6,155 bases of DNA from an uncultured Alphaproteobacteria bacterium (lineage in GTDB: Bacteria > Pseudomonadota > Alphaproteobacteria > Rs-D84): the NCBI GenBank assembly GCA_947589625.1, contig CANQCM010000061.1:1-6155 (forward strand). The letters run 5' to 3'. The notes under the pieces are model-generated. The model ran no database searches. It had not been told where the DNA came from and saw only the letters and a list, made by a program, of their open reading frames with translations. The position numbers and the translations under genes were made by a program. Positions 1 through 5,498 of this stretch are shown here, piece after piece. The first letter of the stretch is position 1. The number at the start of each line of letters is the position of its first letter.

Positions 1-15
1 TTTATTATTTATTTT

Positions 16-399
16 ATGAAGAATTTAACAGACCAAGATATTGCAGATATGATTGGCGCAGAATACGCACCTGATACGCCTGATGTGCGCCGTGCGGTGC
101 GCGCTGAATTACATCTGTCGCGCCGTGTTCCACCTGCGCCGCGCCCTGCCCCGTCACATATGGTGATTGATTTCCATGGTAAAACCGAAGAACAAGCATG
201 GGACGCGCTGATGCAAATGGCAAAATCTGGTGCGCGCACCGCAACAGTTATCACTGGGGCGTCTGGCATATTGCATGAAAAATTTCCAATGTGGGCAAAT
301 ACCAGCATTTTTGCCAAATATGTACAATCTTATCACCCATTAAATAACGGCAGTTTTTGGGTTAATCTGCGTCAGGCAAAACCCGATTTGGTAAACTAG
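16..399 (+). CDS. Smr/MutS2-C-terminal domain protein (small, stand-alone)
   Basis: A 127-residue protein with a charged, proline-rich N-terminal half and a C-terminal Smr domain. The visible Smr signatures are DFHGKT (residues 52-57, the family's D-x-HG-x-T motif), VITGASG (78-84, in the place of the usual ITGKG loop) and NNGSFWVNL (110-118, the closing G-rich strand). Smr domains are known as nucleic-acid nicking or binding modules; stand-alone alphaproteobacterial versions have no firm cellular role, so I assign only the domain. The ATG at 16 has no visible ribosome-binding site and the frame stays open to the window edge, so the true start could lie upstream. The gene's last 38 bp overlap the end of the convergent M23 peptidase gene. 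In other alphaproteobacteria this gene often follows mltA, which would lie just outside the window. Confidence 0.85.
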   Translation: MKNLTDQDIADMIGAEYAPDTPDVRRAVRAELHLSRRVPPAPRPAPSHMVIDFHGKTEEQAWDALMQMAKSGARTATVITGASGILHEKFPMWANTSIFAKYVQSYHPLNNGSFWVNLRQAKPDLVN

Positions 400-1321
400 C
401 CCCCAAATGGTTGGCGGAAATTGCGCCCTGTTTGAATCTGTATGACGCACCCAAATAGTTTTGTGGAAACAACGGGTCAATCCATGTCCCATTATATTTT
501 ATGGCATAATGCAAATGTGGCCCAGAAACCATGCCTGTGGCACCCGTCAGCCCAATTAAACAGCCCGCGTCAACATGTTCGCCTGATTTCACAATTTGTT
601 TTGACAGATGACAATATGTTGTTTCAAAACCGTCAGAGTGTGTAATACGAATACCGTTTCCACAATTTGCGTCTGAAAAAGTATACGCAGTACCGTTCGC
701 AGGGGCAAAAACCGATGTACCCACCACAGAACGCAAATCAACCCCACGATGTTCTGCGGAACAGGCACTGCATGGGCGCGACCGATGTCCAAAATCAGAC
801 ACTATTATCAAATCGCCATTTATTGGCGGGTTATGCAAGTATCTTTCGTTTGGTGAAATATTATTATGCGTACCGCAGTTATATTGGGTTTGCGTGGATT
901 CTGGCGCGTTGGGTTTATCTGGAATATTTGCAACATGGGGCTTTGGCGGAACAGACGGCGGAACATTTTGCGGAACACTTGGGGTAACAGGTGACGGATT
1001 ATTTGGCGCAATATGATTTTGTGGTGCCAAATAATTATTATTAATCACGGCATTTGCAGCCTTGGTTGCGCGTTCAATCGCATCTAATTCGTCTTCTATT
1101 TTCATACCATAATATGCACACCCACGAATGCAGACACCGTTTTCATCATATTCTGGGTCATAGTTTTGATAATCATTTGCCAGAACGCGCATGCGATCAA
1201 TAAATGGCACATCGTCAAATGTCTGGGGGAAAGACGCAGGTTTTAACAGGCTGGCGCCATACACATCGCAGATAACCGCACTTAAAACTACTAAAATTGA
1301 TATTTTTACCCGTATATTCAT
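362..1321 (-). CDS. Secreted M23 (LytM-type) zinc metallopeptidase
   Basis: A 319-residue exported protein, probably a cell-wall endopeptidase cutting peptide cross-links of peptidoglycan in the periplasm. Order: Sec signal peptide (about residues 1-22, hydrophobic ISILVVLSAVI and a YGA end), a region with two cysteines and an acidic helix, a Pro/Asn-rich linker (about 106-141), then a complete M23 domain. Zinc ligands are seen in HRGVD (His191, Asp195) and HLH (269-271), with the extra active-site His238 in YCHLS. All ligands are present, so it should be catalytic rather than a degenerate activator. Several cysteines in the domain could form disulfides. I chose the ATG at 1321 because a signal peptide follows directly; the frame is open upstream to 1438 but that extension crosses the promoter and the neighbouring gene. 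No ribosome-binding site precedes the ATG; see the promoter entry. Confidence 0.9.
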   Translation of the reverse strand: MNIRVKISILVVLSAVICDVYGASLLKPASFPQTFDDVPFIDRMRVLANDYQNYDPEYDENGVCIRGCAYYGMKIEDELDAIERATKAANAVINNNYLAPQNHIAPNNPSPVTPSVPQNVPPSVPPKPHVANIPDKPNAPESTQTQYNCGTHNNISPNERYLHNPPINGDLIIVSDFGHRSRPCSACSAEHRGVDLRSVVGTSVFAPANGTAYTFSDANCGNGIRITHSDGFETTYCHLSKQIVKSGEHVDAGCLIGLTGATGMVSGPHLHYAIKYNGTWIDPLFPQNYLGASYRFKQGAISANHLGASLPNRVLPDAD

Positions 1322-1328
1322 AATGAAA

Positions 1329-1357
1329 ATTATAGCATATTTAACGCATGATATGAA
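1329..1357 (-). promoter_or_regulatory. Promoter of the M23 peptidase gene, probably giving a leaderless mRNA
   Basis: On the minus strand, TTCATA (1357-1352) is followed after 17 bp by a perfect TATAAT (1334-1329), preceded by TGC, an extended -10. Only seven bases separate TATAAT from the ATG at 1321, so transcription should begin at or within a base or two of the start codon. The absence of a ribosome-binding site fits a leaderless transcript. Confidence 0.6.
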
Positions 1358-1366
1358 CGCAAATTT

Positions 1367-1399
1367 TTTACATGACGCGTCATGATTTTTTATTATAAT
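1367..1399 (+). promoter_or_regulatory. Promoter of the M48 protease-thymidine kinase operon
   Basis: TTTACA (1367-1372) is followed by overlapping -10 candidates: TATTAT at 1391-1396 (18-bp spacer) and TATAAT at 1394-1399 (21-bp spacer). Either predicts a start near 1403-1407. The ATG at 1398 lies in the -10 box and so cannot be the initiator from this promoter. Confidence 0.55.
1371..1384. promoter_or_regulatory. Perfect 14-bp palindrome, candidate operator between divergent promoters
   Basis: CATGACGCGTCATG reads identically on both strands. It starts inside the protease -35 (TTTACA, 1367-1372) and lies between it and the -10, a classic repressor position, and about 57 bp upstream of the expected peptidase start site. 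Although T-runs flank it, a terminator is unlikely because transcripts diverge from this spot. The binding protein is unknown. Confidence 0.45.
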
Positions 1400-1427
1400 G
1401 ACAACGATAAATATGAAAGAAATCAAA

Positions 1428-2363
1428 ATGGCACGCATTAAAACAGTTTATGACCATATTCGCGCAAACAATATCAAGACCGCAATTCTGGTCGCGCTGT
1501 TTCCATTGATATTTGTTGGGCTGGTGTTTTTGTTTTGCTTGATTGTGTTGCCTGTACAAGACGCAATGAATACTGCCATATCTGTGGCAATTCCAACATA
1601 CATTGTGTGTTTAATATGGATATTGATTTCATGGGCATTTGGTGATTCTATGATTTTACACATGTCTGGCGCGCATGAGATCCGCGATATAAATGCTGAA
1701 AATCGCAAGATTTTGCACGCAGTGGAAAATGTCACGATTGCCGCAGGCTTGCCCATGCCACGCGTTTATATTATTGACGATAATTCTATGAACGCATTTG
1801 CCACTGGGCGCAGTCCGCGCGACGCATCAATCGCATTGACCAGTGGCATAATTGAACAATTAGACAATCTGGAATTACAAGGCGTAATCGCGCACGAAAT
1901 GTCGCATATTGGCAACCGCGATATTCGTCTGGATATGTTGGTTATAACGGGATTGGGCGCCACTGTATTTGCCGCAGATATTATTTACCGTATGATTTGG
2001 TTGCACCCATCAGACAATGACGACAATAAACGCAACCGCGCCATGGTCTTGATGATGGTGTGGTTGGCATTTATGGTATTCAATGGCATTATTGCGCCAA
2101 TTTTGCGCATGGCAATATCGCGTAATCGTGAATATGCCGCAGACGCATGTGGCGCCCAGATTACGCGCAACCCAATTGCACTGGCAAACGCATTACGCAA
2201 AATTTCCAAAAATTCGCATGTAGAATCATTGTCGCGCACGCAATCAATGGCAGCAATATGTATTGCGAATCCTGCCGCACCACGCGCGTTTACATCGCAA
2301 ATTACGGCAACGCACCCACCTGTGGAATCGCGTATTGCACGGTTGGAATCTATGACTATATAA
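1428..2363 (+). CDS. htpX: HtpX-type M48 membrane zinc metalloprotease
   Basis: A 311-residue inner-membrane protease of the M48B/HtpX family, which degrades damaged or misassembled membrane proteins. Two N-terminal membrane segments (about 18-40 and 51-72) precede the catalytic region. HEMSH (156-160) supplies two zinc-binding His and the catalytic Glu; the third ligand is the Glu of SRNREYAADA (about 235). Two more hydrophobic stretches (about 173-190 and 209-228) and the family's late THPP motif (295-298) are present, so the protein looks complete. In-frame ATGs also occur at 1398 and 1413. The first overlaps the -10 box and is excluded. I prefer 1428 because it has a purine-rich AAAGAA upstream and begins with family-like ARIKTVYDHI; 1413 remains possible. 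It is the first gene of an operon with thymidine kinase, 11 bp downstream. Confidence 0.92.
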   Translation: MARIKTVYDHIRANNIKTAILVALFPLIFVGLVFLFCLIVLPVQDAMNTAISVAIPTYIVCLIWILISWAFGDSMILHMSGAHEIRDINAENRKILHAVENVTIAAGLPMPRVYIIDDNSMNAFATGRSPRDASIALTSGIIEQLDNLELQGVIAHEMSHIGNRDIRLDMLVITGLGATVFAADIIYRMIWLHPSDNDDNKRNRAMVLMMVWLAFMVFNGIIAPILRMAISRNREYAADACGAQITRNPIALANALRKISKNSHVESLSRTQSMAAICIANPAAPRAFTSQITATHPPVESRIARLESMTI

Positions 2364-2374
2364 AGGGGTAATAA

Positions 2375-2944
2375 ATGGCAAATTTACATTTTCATTATGG
2401 CGCAATGGGGTCGTCTAAATCGGCGCAACTGATTATCACAGCGTATAATTTTCGGCGCAATGGCACAGCTGTTCAAGTGTTAAAGCCAAAATATGATACG
2501 CGTGATGCATCTGATAAAATCGTGTCGCGCATTGGAATATCTGTGCCAGCAATCGCATTGTCAGATTTGTCAGGATTTACCCCAGATGCAGATACAAAAA
2601 TTGTTCTGGTTGATGAAGTCCAATTCTTTTCACCCACAGATATTGATAAACTGGTACACATTGCCGATGATGACAACAAGATTGTAATGTGCTATGGGTT
2701 AATGGTGGACAGCAATCAAGAACTGTTTCCTGCGTCAAAACGGTTGATAGAGGTTGGCGCAAAATTACATCATATGGAATCCAGTTGCCAGATTTCAGGT
2801 TGCACAAAATTGGCGACACACCATTTGCGGTTTGATTCTGCGGGCAATGTGATTCATGCAGGCGAACAATTTGCACTGGGCGACGACAATTATAAATCTG
2901 TCTGTCGGAAACATTTTAATGAATATTATAACAAGACGCGATAG
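2375..2944 (+). CDS. tdk: Thymidine kinase, type II (TK1-like)
   Basis: A 189-residue cytosolic enzyme that phosphorylates thymidine with ATP to dTMP (pyrimidine salvage). The P-loop GAMGSSKS (9-16), the Walker B/catalytic segment VLVDEVQFF (77-85, Glu81 the likely base) and the zinc/lasso part are seen. Zinc ligands are Cys138, Cys143, Cys177 and His180 (CRKH); the first pair is spaced CX4C instead of the usual CX2C. FPASKRL and the NYKSVCRKHF end match the family. The ATG has a good GGGG ribosome-binding site at 2365-2368, six bases upstream. It is the second gene of the operon with the M48 protease; the two functions are unrelated, so the pairing is probably only co-transcription. No terminator is seen before the following tRNA promoter. 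Confidence 0.95.
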   Translation: MANLHFHYGAMGSSKSAQLIITAYNFRRNGTAVQVLKPKYDTRDASDKIVSRIGISVPAIALSDLSGFTPDADTKIVLVDEVQFFSPTDIDKLVHIADDDNKIVMCYGLMVDSNQELFPASKRLIEVGAKLHHMESSCQISGCTKLATHHLRFDSAGNVIHAGEQFALGDDNYKSVCRKHFNEYYNKTR

Positions 2945-2961
2945 GCACCGAATATTTTTTC

Positions 2962-2989
2962 TTGCAATTATGATAAATTGATATAGAAT
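2962..2989 (+). promoter_or_regulatory. Promoter of tRNA-Arg
   Basis: TTGCAA (2962-2967) and TAGAAT (2984-2989) are separated by 16 bp and place transcription start a few bases before the mature tRNA 5' end at 3001. Confidence 0.55.
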
Positions 2990-3000
2990 AAATGACCGTT

Positions 3001-3077
3001 GCGCCCATGGCTCAATTGGATAGAGCATCTGACTACGGATCAGAAGGTTGAGGGTTCGAATCCTTCTGGGCGCGCCA
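3001..3077 (+). tRNA. tRNA-Arg (anticodon ACG)
   Basis: A complete cloverleaf: acceptor GCGCCCA (3001-3007) pairs with TGGGCGC (3067-3073), discriminator G, and an encoded CCA. The D-arm is GCTC/GAGC. The anticodon stem TCTGA/TCAGA encloses loop CTACGGA with anticodon ACG. The T-arm is GAGGG/CCTTC with loop TTCGAAT. It reads CGN codons of arginine, presumably with A34 converted to inosine by TadA. It has its own promoter and is followed directly by an intrinsic terminator. Confidence 0.97.
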
Positions 3078-3112
3078 AAATTCACCCCACCGAGTTGGTG
3101 GGTGTAATTTTT
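3077..3112. terminator. Intrinsic terminator after tRNA-Arg
   Basis: AAAATTCACCCCACC and GGTGGGTGTAATTTTT form a long hairpin around loop GAGTT with two single-base bulges, ending in a T-run. The A-run on the other side lets it work from the minus strand too. Confidence 0.85.
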
Positions 3113-3113
3113 C

Positions 3114-3142
3114 TGGCAAGCCCAAGGATTTGAACCCTCAAC
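3114..3142 (-). pseudogene. Inverted, decayed copy of the tRNA-Arg 3' end
   Basis: Read on the minus strand this segment begins GTTGAGGGTTCAAATCCTT and ends GCTTGCCA. It matches tRNA-Arg 3047-3077 with a two-base deletion and a few substitutions, and faces the intact tRNA across the shared terminator hairpin. No matching 5' half can be folded from the adjoining sequence, so it is not a working tRNA. Confidence 0.7.
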
Positions 3143-3228
3143 AGGGTTTGACAACAAGTAGATTTGATAAGCAACGCGCAATCAAATCGTTACGGTTGCC
3201 CCACAGCCGACACATTTATGTGTCGTGC

Positions 3229-3253
3229 GAGGGAATCCTTCTGGGCGCGCCAA
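3229..3253 (+). pseudogene. Direct partial copy of the tRNA-Arg 3' end
   Basis: GAGGG followed by AATCCTTCTGGGCGCGCCA repeats tRNA-Arg 3050-3077 exactly except that the four bases TTCG of the T-loop are missing. The identity continues through the following terminator. It could be a second attachment site (attR-like) left by an element that integrated at the tRNA, or a tandem duplication scar. Confidence 0.75.
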
Positions 3254-3288
3254 AATTCACCCCACTGAATTGGTGGGTGTAATTTTTT
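3251..3288. terminator. Second copy of the tRNA-Arg terminator
   Basis: It repeats the hairpin at 3077-3112 with two differences (C to T at the stem base next to the loop, giving a G-T pair, and G to A in the loop), so folding is preserved. A run of six T follows. Confidence 0.75.
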
Positions 3289-3366
3289 AGTGGTTAATAT
3301 TGGTGTCGCGCGTTGCGCGATGGCATTAAAAACTCCACAAGGCGTATTCAACCAAAAGGACATCTG

Positions 3367-4062
3367 ATGGAAATCACCCAGAAAAAGAACACTATACCAA
3401 AACGCATATTTTATGTTTGGGGTGTTAACGATCCAAAAAAGCGTGATGTTTTGGCTTGTATACAAACATGGCGCACAGCATGTCCTGACTATGAAATCAT
3501 AGAAATAAACGAAGACAGCAAAAAATATTTTGATTTTCAAAAAGAATTACAAACTAATAAATGGTTCAAGGCGGTCTATGACCAACACATGTGGGCATAT
3601 GTTGCAGATTATGTTCGCATAAAAGTATTATACGCAAATGGCGGTATTTATTTAGACACAGATGTCAGCACTATAAAACCATTAGATAAATTTTTATCTG
3701 ACCCTGCATTCGTGGGCATTCAAGACAATGCCACAGACGGCAAAGGCGATTATGTCGAGCCGGCTATACTAGGCGCCCAGCAAGGAAACAAGTTATTAAA
3801 ATTTATTCTAGATTTTTATAGCCAAGATATCTGGAATTTACCAATCTATACAATGCCACAAATATTTGAGCATGCGTTTCATGCACTGTATAAAACCGCG
3901 CCCTATCCGAAAAAATCCAAACAAAAAATAATAAAATACCCAGATATTCATTTGTATCCCGAAGGCGTTTTTATACCTTTCCGATTTTATGAAAAATTTG
4001 ACCCGAAATGCATAAAAACCGGCACTCATACAATACATTGGTGGGGGGGGGAGTTGGTGTAG
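3367..4062 (+). CDS. DXD-type glycosyltransferase (GT32/Gly_transf_sug-like), C-terminus cut off by frameshift at poly-G
   Basis: The frame as written gives 231 residues. The N-terminus PKRIFYVWG (11-19), the segment AYVADYVRIKVLYANGGIYLDTDV (77-100, including the DXD nucleotide-sugar/metal motif Asp97-Asp99) and the following PLDKFL are typical of the DXD sugar transferases related to Och1 and capsule or LPS glycosyltransferases. It probably adds a sugar from a nucleotide-sugar donor to a surface glycan. Donor and acceptor cannot be told. The ATG at 3367 has a clear AAGGA site seven bases upstream. After THTIHWW the sequence enters nine G and ends at TAG (4060). In the next frame the protein continues GGSWCRPEILYWLHH and runs to TGA at 4304, which would make 312 residues and restore the family's late His-x-SW region. 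The gene is therefore either phase-variable and OFF, a recent pseudogene, or hit by a sequence error. Confidence 0.88.
   Translation: MEITQKKNTIPKRIFYVWGVNDPKKRDVLACIQTWRTACPDYEIIEINEDSKKYFDFQKELQTNKWFKAVYDQHMWAYVADYVRIKVLYANGGIYLDTDVSTIKPLDKFLSDPAFVGIQDNATDGKGDYVEPAILGAQQGNKLLKFILDFYSQDIWNLPIYTMPQIFEHAFHALYKTAPYPKKSKQKIIKYPDIHLYPEGVFIPFRFYEKFDPKCIKTGTHTIHWWGGELV
4043..4051 (+). repeat. Homopolymer of nine G inside the glycosyltransferase
   Basis: Nine consecutive G follow TGGT. Eight or eleven G would put the downstream frame back in register, while nine or ten give early stops. Such tracts are prone to slipped-strand mispairing. Confidence 0.95.
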
Positions 4063-4306
4063 ACCAGAAATTCTTTACTGGTTACACCACAAACACGATA
4101 CGCCATTAGACAAAATTGACACCAAAAAAGTCATAATCAGCGCGGATAGATATTGCCTGCCGTGGACGAATATGACCTTGATAAAAATAGAACATTATCA
4201 AGAATATACCACGACAAAATTTTTACATTGTATAACAATATCTAGAATCAAAAACAACAGGGTTTACTTGTTCGGCATACTCCCGATACTCAAAGTAAAA
4301 AAGTGA
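4052..4306 (+). pseudogene. Out-of-frame C-terminal part of the glycosyltransferase
   Basis: Continuing in the frame that begins AGT at 4052, 84 codons are open to TGA at 4304-4306. The translation begins SWCRPEILYWLHHKHDTPLD, has an Ile/Lys-rich middle and ends ILPILKVKK. It carries no start codon of its own and has the composition of the upstream gene. It makes sense only as the continuation of the transferase after loss of one G. The stop codon lies inside the left terminal sequence (AGTGATTAG) of the adjoining repeat. Confidence 0.8.
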
Positions 4307-4740
4307 TTAGGGGTTAGTTGTTAGTGATTAGGGCGCGGGGCATTTGCCCCGCGTGGTTGTGTTCGCTGTCGCGAACGAGTTTAATAATGACTGGATTCCA
4401 CGGTCAAGCCGTGGAATGACATAGAAGGGTTCGCTATCGCAAACGAGTTTAATTATCTGGATTGCCACGGGGTGCGTGCAACGCCATGGCTGACGCCGAG
4501 CCGTTTACCCGCACCCACTCGCAATGACAAGGGACAAGACTCATGACGGTCTATGTCGAAACGCGCAATAACAGAACCTAGAATCAAAATATTTTTCCAA
4601 GCATTGCAACACAAAAGCCTATTCAAAGACCGTGATTAGTCTTGTCCCTTGTCATTGCGAGCGTAGCGTGGCAATCCAGTCATAATAAATGTTGTCGCAC
4701 AATGTGCGACACAACTACTAATCACTAACACTACCCACTA
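4302..4740. repeat. Composite hairpin-rich intergenic repeat, copy 1
   Basis: This gene-free stretch sits between two convergent genes. From the left: degenerate TTAGTGATTAG-like units; hairpin CGCGGGGC-ATTT-GCCCCGCG (4334-4353); GTTCGC-TGTC-GCGAAC (4361-4376); ATTCCACGG-TCAAG-CCGTGGAAT (4395-4417); an imperfect GTTCGC/GCAAAC hairpin; the inverted-repeat element 4457-4679; GTCGCAC-AAT-GTGCGAC (4694-4710); and inverted CTAATCACT units (4718-4726). The same parts recur in the same order at 5635-6033. It carries no gene and resembles the alphaproteobacterial palindromic repeats that gather at 3' ends; it may also end transcription from both sides. Confidence 0.85.
4457..4679. repeat. MITE-like element with 13-bp terminal inverted repeats, long form
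   Basis: CTGGATTGCCACG (4457-4469) and CGTGGCAATCCAG (4667-4679) are perfect inverted ends. Inside, 34-bp arms at 4518-4551 and 4628-4661 are inverted copies with two mismatches, around a 76-base loop that holds the conserved core (from about 4571). It could fold into one long hairpin. No transposase is encoded, so movement would need an outside enzyme. Confidence 0.75.
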
Positions 4741-5349
4741 ATTCTGATAAGAACATTTGTCTGTGACGGTTCCGGAACCAGTATCATCTGAAAAAGTTTC
4801 ACCTGCTGATATATAACACCCTGTTATAGCAAGATTTCCATGATCACTGGTGCCGCCATCTGGACATTTCACACAAGTCATTTGTGCTGATGGCGCTTGA
4901 TTGGTGTAATATCCAGCATGACACGCATATTCTGTTTTTGCTGTGGGTGATGCGCATTCATTAGTATTAGTCGTATCATAAGTAACAACATTTCTAGACA
5001 GCACATATCTGCTCATATTATATAAATTCCAGCTCGATGTAGAAGAACTAAAACCACAATATGCGCATGCATATATAACCGCAGGTGCGCAATAATAATT
5101 ATAACCGTTTTTGACCCCCAGCGAACATGATGTGTTACTGTTCGCTGCGTATGTGCTTTGGCATGATGTAATGTTTGTTGTAGAACCCTTACACCCAGAT
5201 GTACCACAATAACACCTTTTTACTGTCAAAACAGAACTTTCAGAATAACATTGTGTCCCAGGGGTGGAACTTGCAGATACTTGCAAACTTGCGTTTGTGG
5301 CAGTGGTATATAACGCCACAGACGAGATAATTAAAAGTTTTATATTCAT
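4738..5349 (-). CDS. Secreted cysteine-rich protein with TGCYI-type repeat end
   Basis: A 203-residue exported protein of unknown function. A Sec signal peptide (MNIKLLIISSVALYTTATNA, cleavage likely before Ser21) is followed by 15 cysteines in a Ser/Thr/Asn/Tyr-rich chain with no membrane segment. The C-terminal 65 residues have the order C-x-AGYYT, CVKCPDGGTS, ITGCYISAGETFSDDTGSGT and a last Cys at 199. This resembles Cys-rich EGF/ephrin-receptor-like modules and surface proteins I associate with gut alphaproteobacteria, but no activity can be assigned. The ATG at 5349 has a strong AGGAG site nine bases upstream and starts the signal peptide. The frame is open to an ATG at 5427, but that extension would run through a terminator hairpin. 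Disulfide-rich folding in the periplasm or at the surface is inferred. Its TAG stop is made by the edge of repeat copy 1. Confidence 0.85.
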   Translation of the reverse strand: MNIKLLIISSVALYTTATNASLQVSASSTPGTQCYSESSVLTVKRCYCGTSGCKGSTTNITSCQSTYAANSNTSCSLGVKNGYNYYCAPAVIYACAYCGFSSSTSSWNLYNMSRYVLSRNVVTYDTTNTNECASPTAKTEYACHAGYYTNQAPSAQMTCVKCPDGGTSDHGNLAITGCYISAGETFSDDTGSGTVTDKCSYQN

Positions 5350-5358
5350 TGTTTTTAA

Positions 5359-5365
5359 CTCCTGA
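5359..5365 (-). promoter_or_regulatory. Ribosome-binding site complementary to upstream leader segment
   Basis: TCAGGAG (minus strand) is the Shine-Dalgarno of the Cys-rich gene. It is the exact complement of CTCCTGA inside the leader arm at 5404-5413, so it can be hidden by base pairing. Confidence 0.6.
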
Positions 5366-5379
5366 TGTTTGTTGTTAAA

Positions 5380-5406
5380 CAAAAACCACCAATTTTTTTT
5401 GGTGGT
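5380..5406 (-). terminator. Intrinsic terminator in the leader of the Cys-rich gene
   Basis: On the minus strand ACCACCAA (5406-5399), six A, TTGGTGGT (5392-5385), then TTTTGTTT. The eight-pair stem and T-run lie only about 30 bases before the ATG at 5349, too close to fit a second promoter between. It either ends the upstream small-ORF transcript or acts as an attenuator. Confidence 0.7.
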
Positions 5407-5472
5407 CAGGAGGTTCGAAACAATCATACGAATTGTGCCGCTTATTCAATATATTCGCGCGCCCTCCTGACC
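5404..5472 (-). promoter_or_regulatory. 10-bp inverted repeat, candidate antiterminator/sequestering stem
   Basis: On the minus strand GGTCAGGAGG (5472-5463) and CCTCCTGACC (5413-5404) are perfect complements. The 3' arm shares three bases with the terminator stem and can also pair with the ribosome-binding site; the 5' arm can pair with CTCCTGA at 5488-5482. Several exclusive folds are therefore possible. Confidence 0.55.
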
Positions 5473-5498
5473 ATAACGGTTTCAGGAGTTTTATTCAT
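5442..5498 (-). CDS. Possible 18-codon leader ORF
   Basis: It reads MNKTPETVMVRRAREYIE and then TAA. It starts with an ATGA overlap on the stop of the preceding small ORF (5495-5605). Its AGG-AGG arginine codons lie in the 5' arm of the 10-bp inverted repeat, so a ribosome here would open that stem. No ribosome-binding site is visible; translation, if any, would depend on coupling. It could equally be a remnant of a longer gene or chance. Confidence 0.3.
   Translation of the reverse strand: MNKTPETVMVRRAREYIE

Larger units (their letters stand above)
3113..3366. other. Gene-free spacer with tRNA-derived repeats
   Basis: No convincing gene is seen. It contains two tRNA 3'-end fragments, a second terminator, a hairpin CGACACAT-TT-ATGTGTCG (3208-3225), a hairpin TCGCGC-GTT-GCGCGA (3306-3320), and a 15-codon ORF (3320-3367, MALKTPQGVFNQKDI) whose TGA overlaps the A of the glycosyltransferase ATG. 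The ORF has no ribosome-binding site and may be chance. Confidence 0.5.

Noticed and set aside
1322..1438. Upstream extension of the M23 peptidase frame
   Set aside because: It crosses the promoter and the start of the divergent protease, and would bury the signal peptide.
2795..3181. 128-codon open frame on the minus strand over tRNA-Arg
   Set aside because: It crosses the tRNA and terminator antisense; its translation is the familiar false protein read from reverse tRNA-Arg.
3114..3200. Functional minus-strand tRNA
   Set aside because: The T-arm-like part has a mismatched stem and a two-base deletion, and no acceptor or anticodon arm can be built from the adjoining bases.
3313..3366. TTG start giving an 18-residue longer glycosyltransferase
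   Set aside because: The ATG at 3367 has a well-placed AAGGA site and the family similarity begins just after it.
4302..4740. CRISPR array
   Set aside because: The repeated units are irregular, nested hairpins of differing sequence with no constant repeat-spacer spacing.
5350..5427. N-terminal extension of the Cys-rich protein with adjacent Trp codons, as in a trp-type leader peptide
   Set aside because: The Trp codons come from the terminator stem itself (TTGGTGG), not from an upstream control segment, and a strong ribosome-binding site with signal peptide marks the start at 5349.
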